Below, piece by piece: positions 16,702 through 24,717 of a DNA stretch of 64,000 nucleotides. Made by a program: the position numbers and the translations under genes. This stretch comes from Terrabacter terrigena. Lineage in GTDB: Bacteria > Actinomycetota > Actinomycetes > Actinomycetales > Dermatophilaceae. The stretch spans positions 1 to 64,000 of the forward strand of contig NZ_JBHTKH010000017.1 in the NCBI RefSeq assembly GCF_042676085.1, written 5' to 3'. Each line of letters starts with the position of its first letter. Position 1 is the first letter of the stretch. The notes under the pieces were generated by a model. It was not told the origin of the DNA, ran no database searches, and saw only the letters and a list, made by a program, of their open reading frames with translations.

Positions 16702-17160
16702 ATGCCCAAGGTCGAGCTGGACGTGGAGACCACAGCGTCGCCGGAGGCCGTGCGGGCCGCCCTCCTGGACTTCTCCGACCGTCGGCCCGAGATCTGGCCG
16801 GGCATCGACCCCAGTCTCTACAAGGTCTACTCCGTCGGCGCCGACACCGCAGATGTGCAGGAGGGGAGCAAGATGCCGGGGGCGAGCATCTGGGCGAGGG
16901 AGCACTACGACTGGTCGAAGGATGGGCTGGTCACGTGGACCGTCAAGGAGAGCAACTTCTGCGCTCCCGGCAGTTACGTGTCCGCCGCGATCGCCCCAAG
17001 AGGGGACGGCGGGAGTCGGATCCACGTGATCTGGAACCGCACGCCGACGTCCGTGCCCGGGCGGCTGGCCACCGTGCTGATCCAGCTGACGAGGGGTAGG
17101 CCGGTCGCGACGTCGATGCGCAAGGCACTGGCCCGCCTGGAGCGACCACCGACATCCTGA
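16702..17160 (+). CDS. SRPBCC (START-like) family protein
   Basis: This 152-aa protein shows the helix-grip pattern of polyketide-cyclase/START-like proteins: MPKVELDVETTASPEAVRAAL at the start, LDFSDRRPEIWPGIDP, an ASIWAREHYDWSKD sheet region, HVIWNRTP and a long C-terminal helix (ATSMRKALARLERP). Such proteins bind a hydrophobic ligand; which one cannot be told here. AGGAGCACAGG precedes the ATG. It converges with the next gene. Confidence 0.75.
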   Translation: MPKVELDVETTASPEAVRAALLDFSDRRPEIWPGIDPSLYKVYSVGADTADVQEGSKMPGASIWAREHYDWSKDGLVTWTVKESNFCAPGSYVSAAIAPRGDGGSRIHVIWNRTPTSVPGRLATVLIQLTRGRPVATSMRKALARLERPPTS

Positions 17161-17211
17161 AGGGCGCGAACGACCGTGGTGGCTGCGCGCCACCGGGAGG
17201 TGTCGGCAGCC

Positions 17212-18156
17212 TCACCGTCCGGCGGTCTTGAGCACGCGCAGCGCCGTGAGGGTGAGCCACGGGCTCGGCCTGCCGGGCCGGCCCCGGTCGACGACGTCCG
17301 CGCTGGCCCTGCTCGTCGCAGGGCGCCACCACCGGGCTTGTGGCTGCCAGCGCCCGTCGGGTCCACGTTGCTCTTCCAGGTGGTCGAGCGCGTCCTCGGC
17401 CCGAGTGTCGGTGACACGCCCGAGGGCCGCGAGCACCGTGAGGCCGGACAGCACGTCGTAGTGCCAGTACGAGGGGTGGACGAGCTTCATCCAGCGCGGG
17501 TGGATGGGGTCGCCGTCGCCCGAACGTCGGAAGACGCGGTGCTCGAGGAACAGCTCGGCGGTACGGTCGGCCGCGGATGCCGCTGCCTCGTGACCGGTGG
17601 CCCGCGCGTACTCGTTGAGCCCCCACGCCGCGCGGTGCGACTCGTGGAACGAGGAGCGGTGACCGCGTGCCTTGATGCTGCAGTTCCAGCCGCCGTCGGG
17701 CCACTGCCAGGAGACGAGCGCCTCGGCCAGCCGGTGGGTGCGCGGGTCGTCGGCAAGCCCCAGACGCGTACAGGCGCCGAGTGCGTTGCCGTGGATGCTG
17801 GCGTGCACCCGCGGGAGCCCGTCGACGACCCGGTGGCGCGCGAGCAGGTCGGCGCTGATCCACTCCAGGACGTGCTCGGCCATGGCCGCGACTCGGGCAT
17901 CGTCCGCGGGTGCTTCCAGCTCGGCGAGGGCGACCAGCCGCCAGTGCGCTCCGGTCCACTTGCGGTAGGGGCCCTCTCCGAACCCGCCGTCCTTCTCCTG
18001 CCCGGACAGCAGCGCGGACACGGCCGGCCCTGCCGGCACGTCGGCGCGGTCGTCGTCGGTGGCGTCGCCGAGCAAGTGGCGACGGGTGAGCTGTCGGACT
18101 GCCGGCTCGTCGGAGGCGAGCAGCCACTCGACGGCGTCCGCGGTCTGTGTGTCCAT
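17212..18156 (-). CDS. Squalene-cyclase/prenyltransferase-like alpha-alpha toroid protein
   Basis: This 314-aa protein has repeated helical-pair units with QW-like motifs: KDGGFGEGPYRKWTGAHWRL, SWQWPDGGWNCSIKARGH and EEQRGPDGRWQPQARWW. These are features of the terpenoid cyclase/protein prenyltransferase toroid. It is half the size of a true squalene-hopene cyclase and lacks the DxDD catalytic motif, so it is unlikely to be a cyclase. The ATG at 18156 (MDTQTADAVEWLL) is chosen because the longer frame upstream runs through the oppositely framed neighbour. It probably shares a transcript with the VOC gene just upstream. Confidence 0.7.
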   Translation of the reverse strand: MDTQTADAVEWLLASDEPAVRQLTRRHLLGDATDDDRADVPAGPAVSALLSGQEKDGGFGEGPYRKWTGAHWRLVALAELEAPADDARVAAMAEHVLEWISADLLARHRVVDGLPRVHASIHGNALGACTRLGLADDPRTHRLAEALVSWQWPDGGWNCSIKARGHRSSFHESHRAAWGLNEYARATGHEAAASAADRTAELFLEHRVFRRSGDGDPIHPRWMKLVHPSYWHYDVLSGLTVLAALGRVTDTRAEDALDHLEEQRGPDGRWQPQARWWRPATSRASADVVDRGRPGRPSPWLTLTALRVLKTAGR

Positions 18157-18190
18157 ACCGTCGAGTGTCGTCGGTGGCCGGCCGGTCAGG

Positions 18191-18628
18191 TCAGCTCTTC
18201 TGCAGCTCTTCGGCGAGCATGACGAGGATCCCGCTCGGGCCGCGGACATAGGTGAGCTTGTAGACGTCCTCGTACGTGGCCACTCCGCGCAGCGGGTGAC
18301 AGCCGTGCTTCGCGGCGATCTCGAGGGCCTCGTCGATGTCGTCGACCGAGAAGGCCACGCGGTGCATGCCGATCTCGTTGGGCAGGGTGGGTTCGGTCTC
18401 GATCGCGTCGGGGTGGATGTACTCGAACAGCTCGAGGCGGCCGTTGCCGTCGGGGGTCTGCAGCATGGCGATCCTGGCGTGGTTGCCGTCGAGGCCGACC
18501 GCCGTGTCAGTCCATTCGCCACTGACCGTGTCCCGGCCCAGCACCGTGAGCCCCAGGTCCGTGAAGAAGGCGATCGTCGCTTCGAGGTCGCGGACGGCGA
18601 TCCCGACGTTCTCGAGTTTGATGGGCAT
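18191..18628 (-). CDS. VOC (glyoxalase/bleomycin-resistance) family protein
   Basis: This 145-aa single-module vicinal-oxygen-chelate protein opens KLENVGIAVRDLEATIAFFTDLGL, a classic first beta-alpha of the fold. It continues with RIAMLQTPDGNGRLELFEYIHP, IGMHRVAFSVDDIDEALEIAAKHGC and YVRGPSGILVMLAEEL. His and Glu in these segments are the probable metal ligands. Substrate unknown; lactoylglutathione-lyase-like annotation would be over-specific. The start at 18628 excludes two non-conserved codons upstream. It lies 34 bp ahead of the toroid protein gene on the same strand. Confidence 0.82.
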   Translation of the reverse strand: MPIKLENVGIAVRDLEATIAFFTDLGLTVLGRDTVSGEWTDTAVGLDGNHARIAMLQTPDGNGRLELFEYIHPDAIETEPTLPNEIGMHRVAFSVDDIDEALEIAAKHGCHPLRGVATYEDVYKLTYVRGPSGILVMLAEELQKS

Positions 18629-18686
18629 GCATCGCACGCTACCGAGTCAGCGTGATGCGTTCAGGTCAGCTCGCTGCCGGCGCCGC

Positions 18687-19346
18687 TCAGTCCCGGGTGA
18701 GGCTGGCCGCCACGGCGAGCTGGTCGACGAGGTCGTTCATCTCGTTGCCGGAGTGCCCCTTGACCCAGTGGAAGGCGACGTCGCCGCGTTCCGTGACCGC
18801 CCGCACGAGTGGCTCCCACAGGTCGCGGTTGGCGACCGGCTTCTTCTGTGAGTTGGTCCAGTCGCGCTTGAGCCAGCCGTCCCACCACCTGTCGCGGAAG
18901 CAGTTGACGACGTATGTCGAGTCGCTCACCACGACGAGTGGCCCACTGATCGCGGTGACGGCCTCGAGGGCTGCGCGGAACTCCATGCGCTGGTTCGTGC
19001 TCGGGCGTTCCGACCCGGACGCGAAGCGGTCGCGGTCGATGGCCCAGGCCCATCCGCCCGGGCCCGGGTTTCCCGAGCAGGCGCCGTCGGTGTAGACGAA
19101 CGTCGCGCCGTCGGGCGCAGCCATCGGCGCCTTGGGCGCTCGCGCCTTGGTTGCCGACTTCGCACGCGGCGTCCCGGACGTCGCCGGCTGCGTCGTCAGG
19201 CCCGGGAGCGCGAGCTCGGTGCCACAGGCCGCGTGCACCCACGCGCTGGCTCTGCCGCGGTCACCGACGATCTCGTCCCCTGCTCGGATCGGCTCCTGGC
19301 AGCGGATGCAGTGTCCGGGAAACTTGGCCAGCACGGTTCTCCTCAT
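18687..19346 (-). CDS. rnhA: Ribonuclease HI with N-terminal Cys/His motif
   Basis: The C-terminal half (about residues 80-219) is RNase H, which degrades RNA in RNA-DNA hybrids. It shows FVYTDGACSGNPGPGGWAWA (first catalytic Asp), TNQRMEFRAALEAV (Glu), VVVSDSTYVVNCF (Asp) and FHWVKGHSGNEMND (His/Asp). The N-terminal part carries CIRCQEPIRAGDEIV and WVHAACG, a small zinc-ribbon-like motif, then a Lys/Ala/Pro linker. The start MRRTVLAKFPGHC at 19346 is chosen because the motif begins there; the frame stays open upstream with low-complexity sequence. The 281 bp beyond it shows no gene. Confidence 0.88.
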   Translation of the reverse strand: MRRTVLAKFPGHCIRCQEPIRAGDEIVGDRGRASAWVHAACGTELALPGLTTQPATSGTPRAKSATKARAPKAPMAAPDGATFVYTDGACSGNPGPGGWAWAIDRDRFASGSERPSTNQRMEFRAALEAVTAISGPLVVVSDSTYVVNCFRDRWWDGWLKRDWTNSQKKPVANRDLWEPLVRAVTERGDVAFHWVKGHSGNEMNDLVDQLAVAASLTRD

Positions 19347-19627
19347 GGCTCGGTCGAGGGCAGCAGCGTAGGCGTGCCGAGCGGGAGGCGCGTCGCGAGG
19401 GCCCCGCGACTGGCCGACGGCCGGACCTCGAGCCGTTGCCCTACGCGTGTGTCGCGTGCCCGAGGTCTCCGGCCGTCGCGCTGTGACCGCGGGCTTGGCC
19501 GGCGGTGTTTCTGCCTCACCCATACCCAGTCGTATGCCGTCGCTTTCCGGCCCTCGTGTGCGCTAGCGGCGTCCGGCGCCGGCCTGCGGTGCCGGCCACA
19601 CGCATACGGCGCGCGTAGGGTTGAACG

Positions 19628-20104
19628 GTGGCAGTCGATGTGGAGACCTCCATCGAGATCGCTGCTCCCCGTCGTCGGGTCGCGGCCTTCGCGTCCGACC
19701 CCGAGAACGCTCCGCGCTGGTACGTGAACATCAGCTCGGTCAGCTGGGAGACGCCCCCGCCGGCCGTCGTGGGGTCGCGCATCGCCTTCGTCGCGCACTT
19801 CCTGGGTCGGCGCATCGCGTACACCTACGAGGTGCGTGAGCTGGTGGACGCCGAGCGGTTCGTCATGAGCACCGCCGAAAGCCCGTTCCCGATGGAGACG
19901 ACGTACACCTGGGCCGACACCGCGGACGGCGGAACGAGGATGACCCTGCGCAACGAGGGCGAGCCGTCGGGCTTCGGCCAGCTCGCGGCCCCGATGATGG
20001 CCCGAGCCATGCGACGGGCCAACCTGAAGGACCTCCAAGCGCTCAAGAGGCTCCTCGAGGTCGAGGACCCCCCGGCACCTGGAGCATCCTCGGGTGATGC
20101 TTGA
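19628..20104 (+). CDS. SRPBCC family protein
   Basis: This 158-aa START-like ligand-binding protein starts at GTG 19628. It shows VETSIEIAAPRRRVAAFASDPENAPRWYVNI (the canonical first strand, helix and 'AP..VW' region), a GSRIAFVAHFLGRRIAYTYEV sheet and a long C-terminal helix ending LKDLQALKRLLE. Polyketide-cyclase-type annotation would be generic. A metallo-beta-lactamase gene follows on the same strand within about 60 bp. Confidence 0.76.
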   Translation: MAVDVETSIEIAAPRRRVAAFASDPENAPRWYVNISSVSWETPPPAVVGSRIAFVAHFLGRRIAYTYEVRELVDAERFVMSTAESPFPMETTYTWADTADGGTRMTLRNEGEPSGFGQLAAPMMARAMRRANLKDLQALKRLLEVEDPPAPGASSGDA

Positions 20105-20165
20105 CGCCACTTCCAGTCACGCGCGAAGTCACCGCCGGCCGGCCGGTCTGCCCCAGACTGCCACC

Positions 20166-20843
20166 ATGGGTGATTCACGAACTGAGAAGGGCGGGGGACC
20201 GCGAAGCGAGGTCGCCACCGTCACGCCGGTGCTCGTCGCAGAGCTGCTCGCCGAGGGCGAACGCATGCCGGTCTACGTCCACGTCATCGAGCATCCCGAC
20301 GCGCGGGTGCTGGTCGACACCGGCATGACGCAGCTGCACCCGGCTGTCGACGACATGGACCCTCGCCTCATCCCCCTGAGCGAGCAGGCCGGTTTCGACC
20401 TGGACGCCATCGACATCGTCGTCAACACGCACCTGCACTTCGACCACTGCGGCGGCAACCACCTCTTCGCCGGCAGGCCGGTCTACGTCCAGCGGGTCGA
20501 GCTGGACGATGCGCGCACCCAGCCGGACTACACGATCCGCGAATGGGTCGAGTCGCCTGGAGTGCAGTACGTGCCCGTCGACGGCACGCTCGAGCTGCTG
20601 CCGGGCATCCGGCTCGTGTCGACGCCCGGCCACACGCGAGGCTCGCAGGTCGTGGTCGTCGAGTCGGGCGACAGACCAGTCGTCATCGCCGGTGACACCG
20701 CCGTCTTCTTCGACGAGCTCGACAACCCGCGCACCGAAGGCCAGCGGTTGATCCGGGCACTGGCCCCCGAGGAGGTCTGGCTCTCGCACGAGCACGAGCC
20801 GTGGCGCCCGTCGCGCACGACGATGCTCGACGGAACGAGCTGA
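20166..20843 (+). CDS. MBL-fold metallohydrolase, lactonase-like
   Basis: This 225-aa metallo-beta-lactamase-fold hydrolase has the zinc motif HLHFDHCGGNH near residue 100, then STPGHTRGSQVVVV, VIAGDTAVFF and a terminal LSHEHEPW, completing the two-metal site. The opening MPVYVHVIEHPDARVLVDTGM and overall order match AttM/AiiB-type N-acyl-homoserine lactonases, but substrate specificity cannot be read. The start at 20166 (MGDSRTEK) is preferred. An ATG at 20094 would overlap the upstream gene, and neither has a strong ribosome site. Confidence 0.8.
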   Translation: MGDSRTEKGGGPRSEVATVTPVLVAELLAEGERMPVYVHVIEHPDARVLVDTGMTQLHPAVDDMDPRLIPLSEQAGFDLDAIDIVVNTHLHFDHCGGNHLFAGRPVYVQRVELDDARTQPDYTIREWVESPGVQYVPVDGTLELLPGIRLVSTPGHTRGSQVVVVESGDRPVVIAGDTAVFFDELDNPRTEGQRLIRALAPEEVWLSHEHEPWRPSRTTMLDGTS

Positions 20844-20886
20844 TCGACCGTGCGCGCCCACCGGCACGCCTCCTAGGGGGACGTGC

Positions 20887-21459
20887 ATGTCGAACAGCTT
20901 CGGCTTCACCTCCGGCCAGCCACCGGAGTGGGACCTCGAGCGCTTCCTGCGCGGCGACGAGATCGACGCGGCCGTGATCACCCTCGAACGCAACCGGCGG
21001 ACGTTCGCGTGGAAGTGCGCTGGTGTGGATGCCGACGGACTGCGGCTCCGGCTCGGCCCCTCCTCGGTGACGCTGGGAGGTCTGCTCAAGCACCTCGCGT
21101 GGGTCGAGGAGCTCTACTTCCAGGACAGGCTCGCCGGACGCCAGTCGATGGCGCCGTTCGACCAGCTCGACGCCGAGCGGGACTGGGATGACTGGGCGTG
21201 GAGGACGGCAGCCGACGACACACCGGACGCGCTGCGTGCCCTGTGGGTCGAGTCGGTCCGTCGCTCCCGCGCCGCACTCGACGACGCGCTGACCAGCGGC
21301 GGCCTCGAGCAGACCACCGCCGACGGAATGAACCTGCGCCGGTTGATGGTGGACCTGGTCGAGGAGTACGCCCGCCACACGGGGCACGCCGACCTTCTTC
21401 GGGAGCAGGTCGACGGGGCCACCGGAGAGGGTCCGCCGCCGGACTTCCCGGTGCCCTGA
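20887..21459 (+). CDS. DUF664 / DinB-like four-helix protein
   Basis: This 190-aa protein matches DUF664, a DinB-superfamily group common in mycothiol-producing actinobacteria and thought to use mycothiol or act as metal-dependent transferases. Landmarks are LRLRLGPSSVTLGGLLKHLAWVEELYF (metal-ligand His), DWDDWAWRTAADDTPDALRAL and RRLMVDLVEEYARHTGHADLLRE, which supplies two more His ligands at the usual spacing. An AGGGGG site precedes the ATG. The reaction is unknown. Confidence 0.8.
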   Translation: MSNSFGFTSGQPPEWDLERFLRGDEIDAAVITLERNRRTFAWKCAGVDADGLRLRLGPSSVTLGGLLKHLAWVEELYFQDRLAGRQSMAPFDQLDAERDWDDWAWRTAADDTPDALRALWVESVRRSRAALDDALTSGGLEQTTADGMNLRRLMVDLVEEYARHTGHADLLREQVDGATGEGPPPDFPVP

Positions 21460-21499
21460 GCCGGTCGTTCGACCCCGGCGCCCGACCGGATGCGGGCGG

Positions 21500-21757
21500 T
21501 CACCCGGGGGCGGCCACAGGCCGATCACTCACGGGCGTGATCTGGCAGGTCGTCACGGCGGCGCCCGGCCTGAGGAACGCCTGCAGGTGCGCGATGTCGT
21601 CGGTCTCGACCACGAGGTACGTCGTGTGCTGGGGAAACGCCAGCCAGTAGCCGCGGATGGTCACGTTCGGATGGTCGCCGTCGAACAGCGAGCGGGAGCC
21701 GCCCGCGCCGTACGGGCAGTCCGCCGGGGCGTGCGATTGCGTGATGTGGAACAGCAT
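21500..21757 (-). CDS. Small hypothetical protein (DUF3303-like)
   Basis: This 85-aa protein begins MLFHITQSHAPADCPYG and contains IRGYWLAFPQHTTYLVVETDDIAHLQAFLRPG, a layout like small ferredoxin-like alpha/beta barrel proteins of the DUF3303 kind. AGGAGCGCC precedes its ATG. The family link is a resemblance I see, not a confirmed match. Confidence 0.6.
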   Translation of the reverse strand: MLFHITQSHAPADCPYGAGGSRSLFDGDHPNVTIRGYWLAFPQHTTYLVVETDDIAHLQAFLRPGAAVTTCQITPVSDRPVAAPG

Positions 21758-21875
21758 GGCGCTCCTACGTCGTCCCTGCGCCCAGTCGGACGCCGCCGAG
21801 GAGTCGAAGTCTAGCGGCGGCCGTGTGTCGTCGAGAGGGTGAACGCCGACCCGTCACCGCCGGGCTCGCCATGCG

Positions 21876-22967
21876 TCAACCGGTGGGTCGAGCGCTGGGA
21901 AGCGCCTCGATCCGGTCAGCGGCGAGCGCGGCGCCCGGGGTGGCCCGGATCTTCGCGCCGAGGCGGGCTGCTGCCTGCCGGTGCGGGCCTTCCCCGAGCA
22001 GGTCCTCGATGGCCCTGCGGATGTCCACCGCCGATGAACGGCGGCTGAGGGTGCGTCCGGCGCCTGCGGCGCGGACGGCTCGACCCACGAAGGGCTGGTC
22101 GGTCTTCGGATCCAGCGGGAGTATCACCAGAGGCCGGTCGTGGGCCAGCGCGGCCATCGTCGTCGCGTGCCCGCCGTGCCCAACGACCAGCGAGACTTCG
22201 GGCAGCACGTCCGCGTGGGGAAGCCACCGATGGTGCTCCACCTTCGCAGGTATGCGTAACAGGGCCGGGTCGACGGCAGGGCCGGTGGTCGCCACGACCC
22301 TCGCCGGTAGTCCGTCCACCGCGTCCAGCACCCGCTGCCAGGTGGGGACGAGGCTGCGGAAGGCGAAGGTGCTCAGGCTCAGCAGCACGGCTGGCGCGGC
22401 CGGCGGCGGGGTGGCGCCGCTTGGCGGGTCGGCGAGGACGGGACCGGTGTGTTCCACAGGGCCGGCGCCCGCGTCGAGCTCGTCGAGAGTGGCGGCGAGC
22501 ACCGGGTGCCCCGCGTCCAGGAGGGAGAGCGGCCGACAACCGCGGAGCCGCAGCAACAGTCCCAGCGGGCCGTGCGCCGCGCGGCGGAAGTAGCCGTCGA
22601 AGGAGTGTTCCAGTACGGCATACTCCCGGCCCGAGCGCCGCAGCGCGTCCATGACGCCGAACAGCAGGCAGTCGACCAGCACGACATCGGCGGGCTGCCT
22701 GGCCAGCGAGTCCACGACGTCCTGGCCCATCTTGCGGTCGGCGAACACGCCCATGAGGGTCGAGGTCCCGGACGGCTCGTCCGAGCTGAACCGCCTGGCG
22801 CGGCTGAACGCCTCGAACGGCACTCCCGCCTCGGCGAACGCGGCGGCCTGACCGCGATGGCCCAGGAACCGAACGTGATGTCCGCGGGCCTGCAGCTCCG
22901 CGGAGATGCCCAGGGCGGGCGGGACATTGCCGCCGCCGTCCCACGTGACGACCAGGATCTCGCTCAT
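21876..22967 (-). CDS. MGT-type glycosyltransferase
   Basis: This 363-aa GT-B glycosyltransferase of the UGT/MGT family is likely to sugar-tag a small molecule with a UDP- or TDP-sugar. The N-terminal acceptor domain starts MSEILVVTWDGGGNVPPALGI and has RGHHVRFLGHRGQAAAFAEAGV. The C-terminal donor site has the signature VVGHGGHATTMAALAHDRPLV followed by LDPKTDQPFVG. Its start overlaps the stop of a TetR gene as ATGA, so both lie in one operon. This is a layout often used for drug-inactivating enzymes under a drug-sensing repressor (inference). Confidence 0.85.
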   Translation of the reverse strand: MSEILVVTWDGGGNVPPALGISAELQARGHHVRFLGHRGQAAAFAEAGVPFEAFSRARRFSSDEPSGTSTLMGVFADRKMGQDVVDSLARQPADVVLVDCLLFGVMDALRRSGREYAVLEHSFDGYFRRAAHGPLGLLLRLRGCRPLSLLDAGHPVLAATLDELDAGAGPVEHTGPVLADPPSGATPPPAAPAVLLSLSTFAFRSLVPTWQRVLDAVDGLPARVVATTGPAVDPALLRIPAKVEHHRWLPHADVLPEVSLVVGHGGHATTMAALAHDRPLVILPLDPKTDQPFVGRAVRAAGAGRTLSRRSSAVDIRRAIEDLLGEGPHRQAAARLGAKIRATPGAALAADRIEALPSARPTG

Positions 22968-23584
22968 CGTCGCCGCTTGCCTCCCTGTGAAGCGTGCTCG
23001 TTGTCCAGTGGTGCCGCGCCGGAGGCCACGACGGCGCCGACCAGGACGCGCATACGTCGTTCCGTCAGCGCCCGGTCATGGCCGCGGTCGAGTCGCAGCA
23101 GCTTCCACGTGTACACATCGGTTGCCACGACGAGCAGGTCGAGAACGACCTCGTCGTCCGTGGCGGGGGAGAAGGCGTCGCGCACCCAGCGACGGTGCAT
23201 CTCCTTGCCCAGCTGCGCTGCCTTCTGCGCGACCTGGTCGTGTCCTTCCTGCGCCAGGAGCAGCAACGAGGCGCGACCGCGCTGCTCGTAGTGGTCCACC
23301 ACGGTTCGGACGGCCGCTCCCGCGTCACCGGACGGCGTACGACGCTCCTCCTCGACGGTGGACATCGCGGTTTCCATCGCGACCGCGAACAAGGCGTCAC
23401 GGCTCCCGAACCTGCGTAGCACCGTCTGCACGCTCACCCCGGCGCCCGCCGCGATGTCGTGGAGCGAGATCTCGGCGAAGGGCCGCTCGCCGGCCAGGCT
23501 GACGAGGGCGTGGACGACCCGTCGCCCGGTCTCCTCGACGGCCTCGGCTCTGGCGCCCATCGTGTACTTGCGCTTCGTATCCAT
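22964..23584 (-). CDS. TetR-family transcriptional regulator
   Basis: This 206-aa regulator has an N-terminal helix-turn-helix at about residues 13-60: RVVHALVSLAGERPFAEISLHDIAAGAGVSVQTVLRRFGSRDALF fits TetR exactly. The remainder is a helical ligand-binding domain. The downstream glycosyltransferase overlaps its stop, so it probably controls that gene and itself. The start is ambiguous: ATGs at 23602, 23590 and 23584 are in frame and none has a clear ribosome site, so a leaderless transcript is possible. I give the last one (MDTKRKYTMGAR). Confidence 0.82.
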   Translation of the reverse strand: MDTKRKYTMGARAEAVEETGRRVVHALVSLAGERPFAEISLHDIAAGAGVSVQTVLRRFGSRDALFAVAMETAMSTVEEERRTPSGDAGAAVRTVVDHYEQRGRASLLLLAQEGHDQVAQKAAQLGKEMHRRWVRDAFSPATDDEVVLDLLVVATDVYTWKLLRLDRGHDRALTERRMRVLVGAVVASGAAPLDNEHASQGGKRRR

Positions 23585-23595
23585 GTTCATGCCAG

Positions 23596-23623
23596 TTGAC
23601 ATGGAATACAGGCTTCGTGTCAA
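23596..23623. promoter_or_regulatory. Inverted repeat at the TetR gene start
   Basis: TTGACA (23596-23601) and TGTCAA (23618-23623) are perfect inverted arms 16 bp apart in an AT-richer patch overlapping the start codons of the TetR gene. The right arm read leftwards is also a consensus -35 (TTGACA). An autoregulatory operator is the likely meaning. Confidence 0.5.
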
Positions 23624-23681
23624 TGATGGTTCACATGAAAGTTCGGGCGACAGCCGCAGGTCCTTCCGGATCAGGCCGCTC

Positions 23682-24560
23682 TCAGTGGCGGGCAAGCACG
23701 ACGTCGACCAGCAGGCCGGGGTGGTCAGTGGTGCCCTGCATGTCGATGACGGAGTGCGACCGAACCGCGACCCCCGGGCTCACCACCACGTCCTGGAGCC
23801 TGTCGTCGTCGGCGCGCTGGTAGCCGCTGGGCAGGCATGAGTCCGGGCTGGGTGAACCGTGAGCCGAGAGGTTGAGATCTGCGCCGAGGATGATGGGGGC
23901 TCCATCGTTGCGGCGGCTGATGCCAGGCACGACCGAGCTCAGCAGGTACCGGCACTGGTCCAGTGCTGTCGTCGTGCTGGCGCTCGTGGTGTGCGTCGTG
24001 CAGGCAGCGAACCGTGTGGCCAGGTCGATGCAGACCCAGACGCGTCCCTCGGGGTCGCCGTGGTCCTGGACCGGGTAGACGCCGCTGTAGCTGCGGGAGG
24101 CGACTGCCGGCGGGGAGACCACCACCAGGACGCCGTCGCCGAACTCCTGGCCGTTCTGACAGCGGACCGGTGCCTGGGTCGGGCGGTCCTGGGCGGCCGT
24201 GAACGCCGACGCCACCGTCGTCGCGGGAAAGGCGGACGACATCGCGTGCCCGAGCACGCCCAGGTCGTCGCGGCACACCTCGTTGAGGCTCACCATCTGC
24301 GGCCGGTGCTCGTGGATCAGTGCGAGAGCCAGGCTGACCGCACGACCGCTGGAGTAGCAGTCAGCGCGCCCGCTGTTGCAGAGGTTCATCTGCAGCACGC
24401 GAACCGCCGTCCCGGCCCCGCCGGTCGTGGGCCGGCTGCTGCTGGTCGGGTCGCTCGCCGCGGGACCGGCGTCGCAGCCGGCGAGGCAGCCGAGGGAGAG
24501 CACGACGAAGCACGTTGCAGCGGCAGCCCACCGCGGGCTGCGGACGAGCCGGACGCGCAT
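23682..24560 (-). CDS. Secreted endonuclease/exonuclease/phosphatase-family lipoprotein
   Basis: This 292-aa lipoprotein (signal VVLSLGCLAGC, Cys29) has a DNase I-like EEP fold: RVLQMNLCNSG (strand one, Asn), SLNEVCRDDLG (metal-ligand Glu), TTHTTSAST, ILGADLNLSAHGSP (Asp/Asn catalytic pair) and a C-terminal TDHPGLLVDV with the catalytic Asp-His. It would hydrolyse phosphodiesters or phosphoesters outside the membrane. Another in-frame ATG at 24569 adds three residues. Faces a second secreted phosphoesterase-like lipoprotein gene across 157 bp. Confidence 0.8.
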   Translation of the reverse strand: MRVRLVRSPRWAAAATCFVVLSLGCLAGCDAGPAASDPTSSSRPTTGGAGTAVRVLQMNLCNSGRADCYSSGRAVSLALALIHEHRPQMVSLNEVCRDDLGVLGHAMSSAFPATTVASAFTAAQDRPTQAPVRCQNGQEFGDGVLVVVSPPAVASRSYSGVYPVQDHGDPEGRVWVCIDLATRFAACTTHTTSASTTTALDQCRYLLSSVVPGISRRNDGAPIILGADLNLSAHGSPSPDSCLPSGYQRADDDRLQDVVVSPGVAVRSHSVIDMQGTTDHPGLLVDVVLARH

Positions 24561-24717
24561 ACCCACCATGGAAGCCCGGCAGCTGCGCGACGTGCAACAG
24601 GTGCAGAGAGGTTCGCAGGCGCAACGCAGCTCCGGCTGCACTCTCGCTCTTCCCGGCCCGCAGTGACACACCCCGAGGTACTGTCGCCGGCAGGCTGCTT
24701 CAGACCGTGGAGGGCGC

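Noticed and set aside
17212..18156. Calling the toroid protein a squalene-hopene cyclase
   Set aside because: At 314 residues it is half-length and lacks the DxDD catalytic motif, and no hopanoid genes are nearby.
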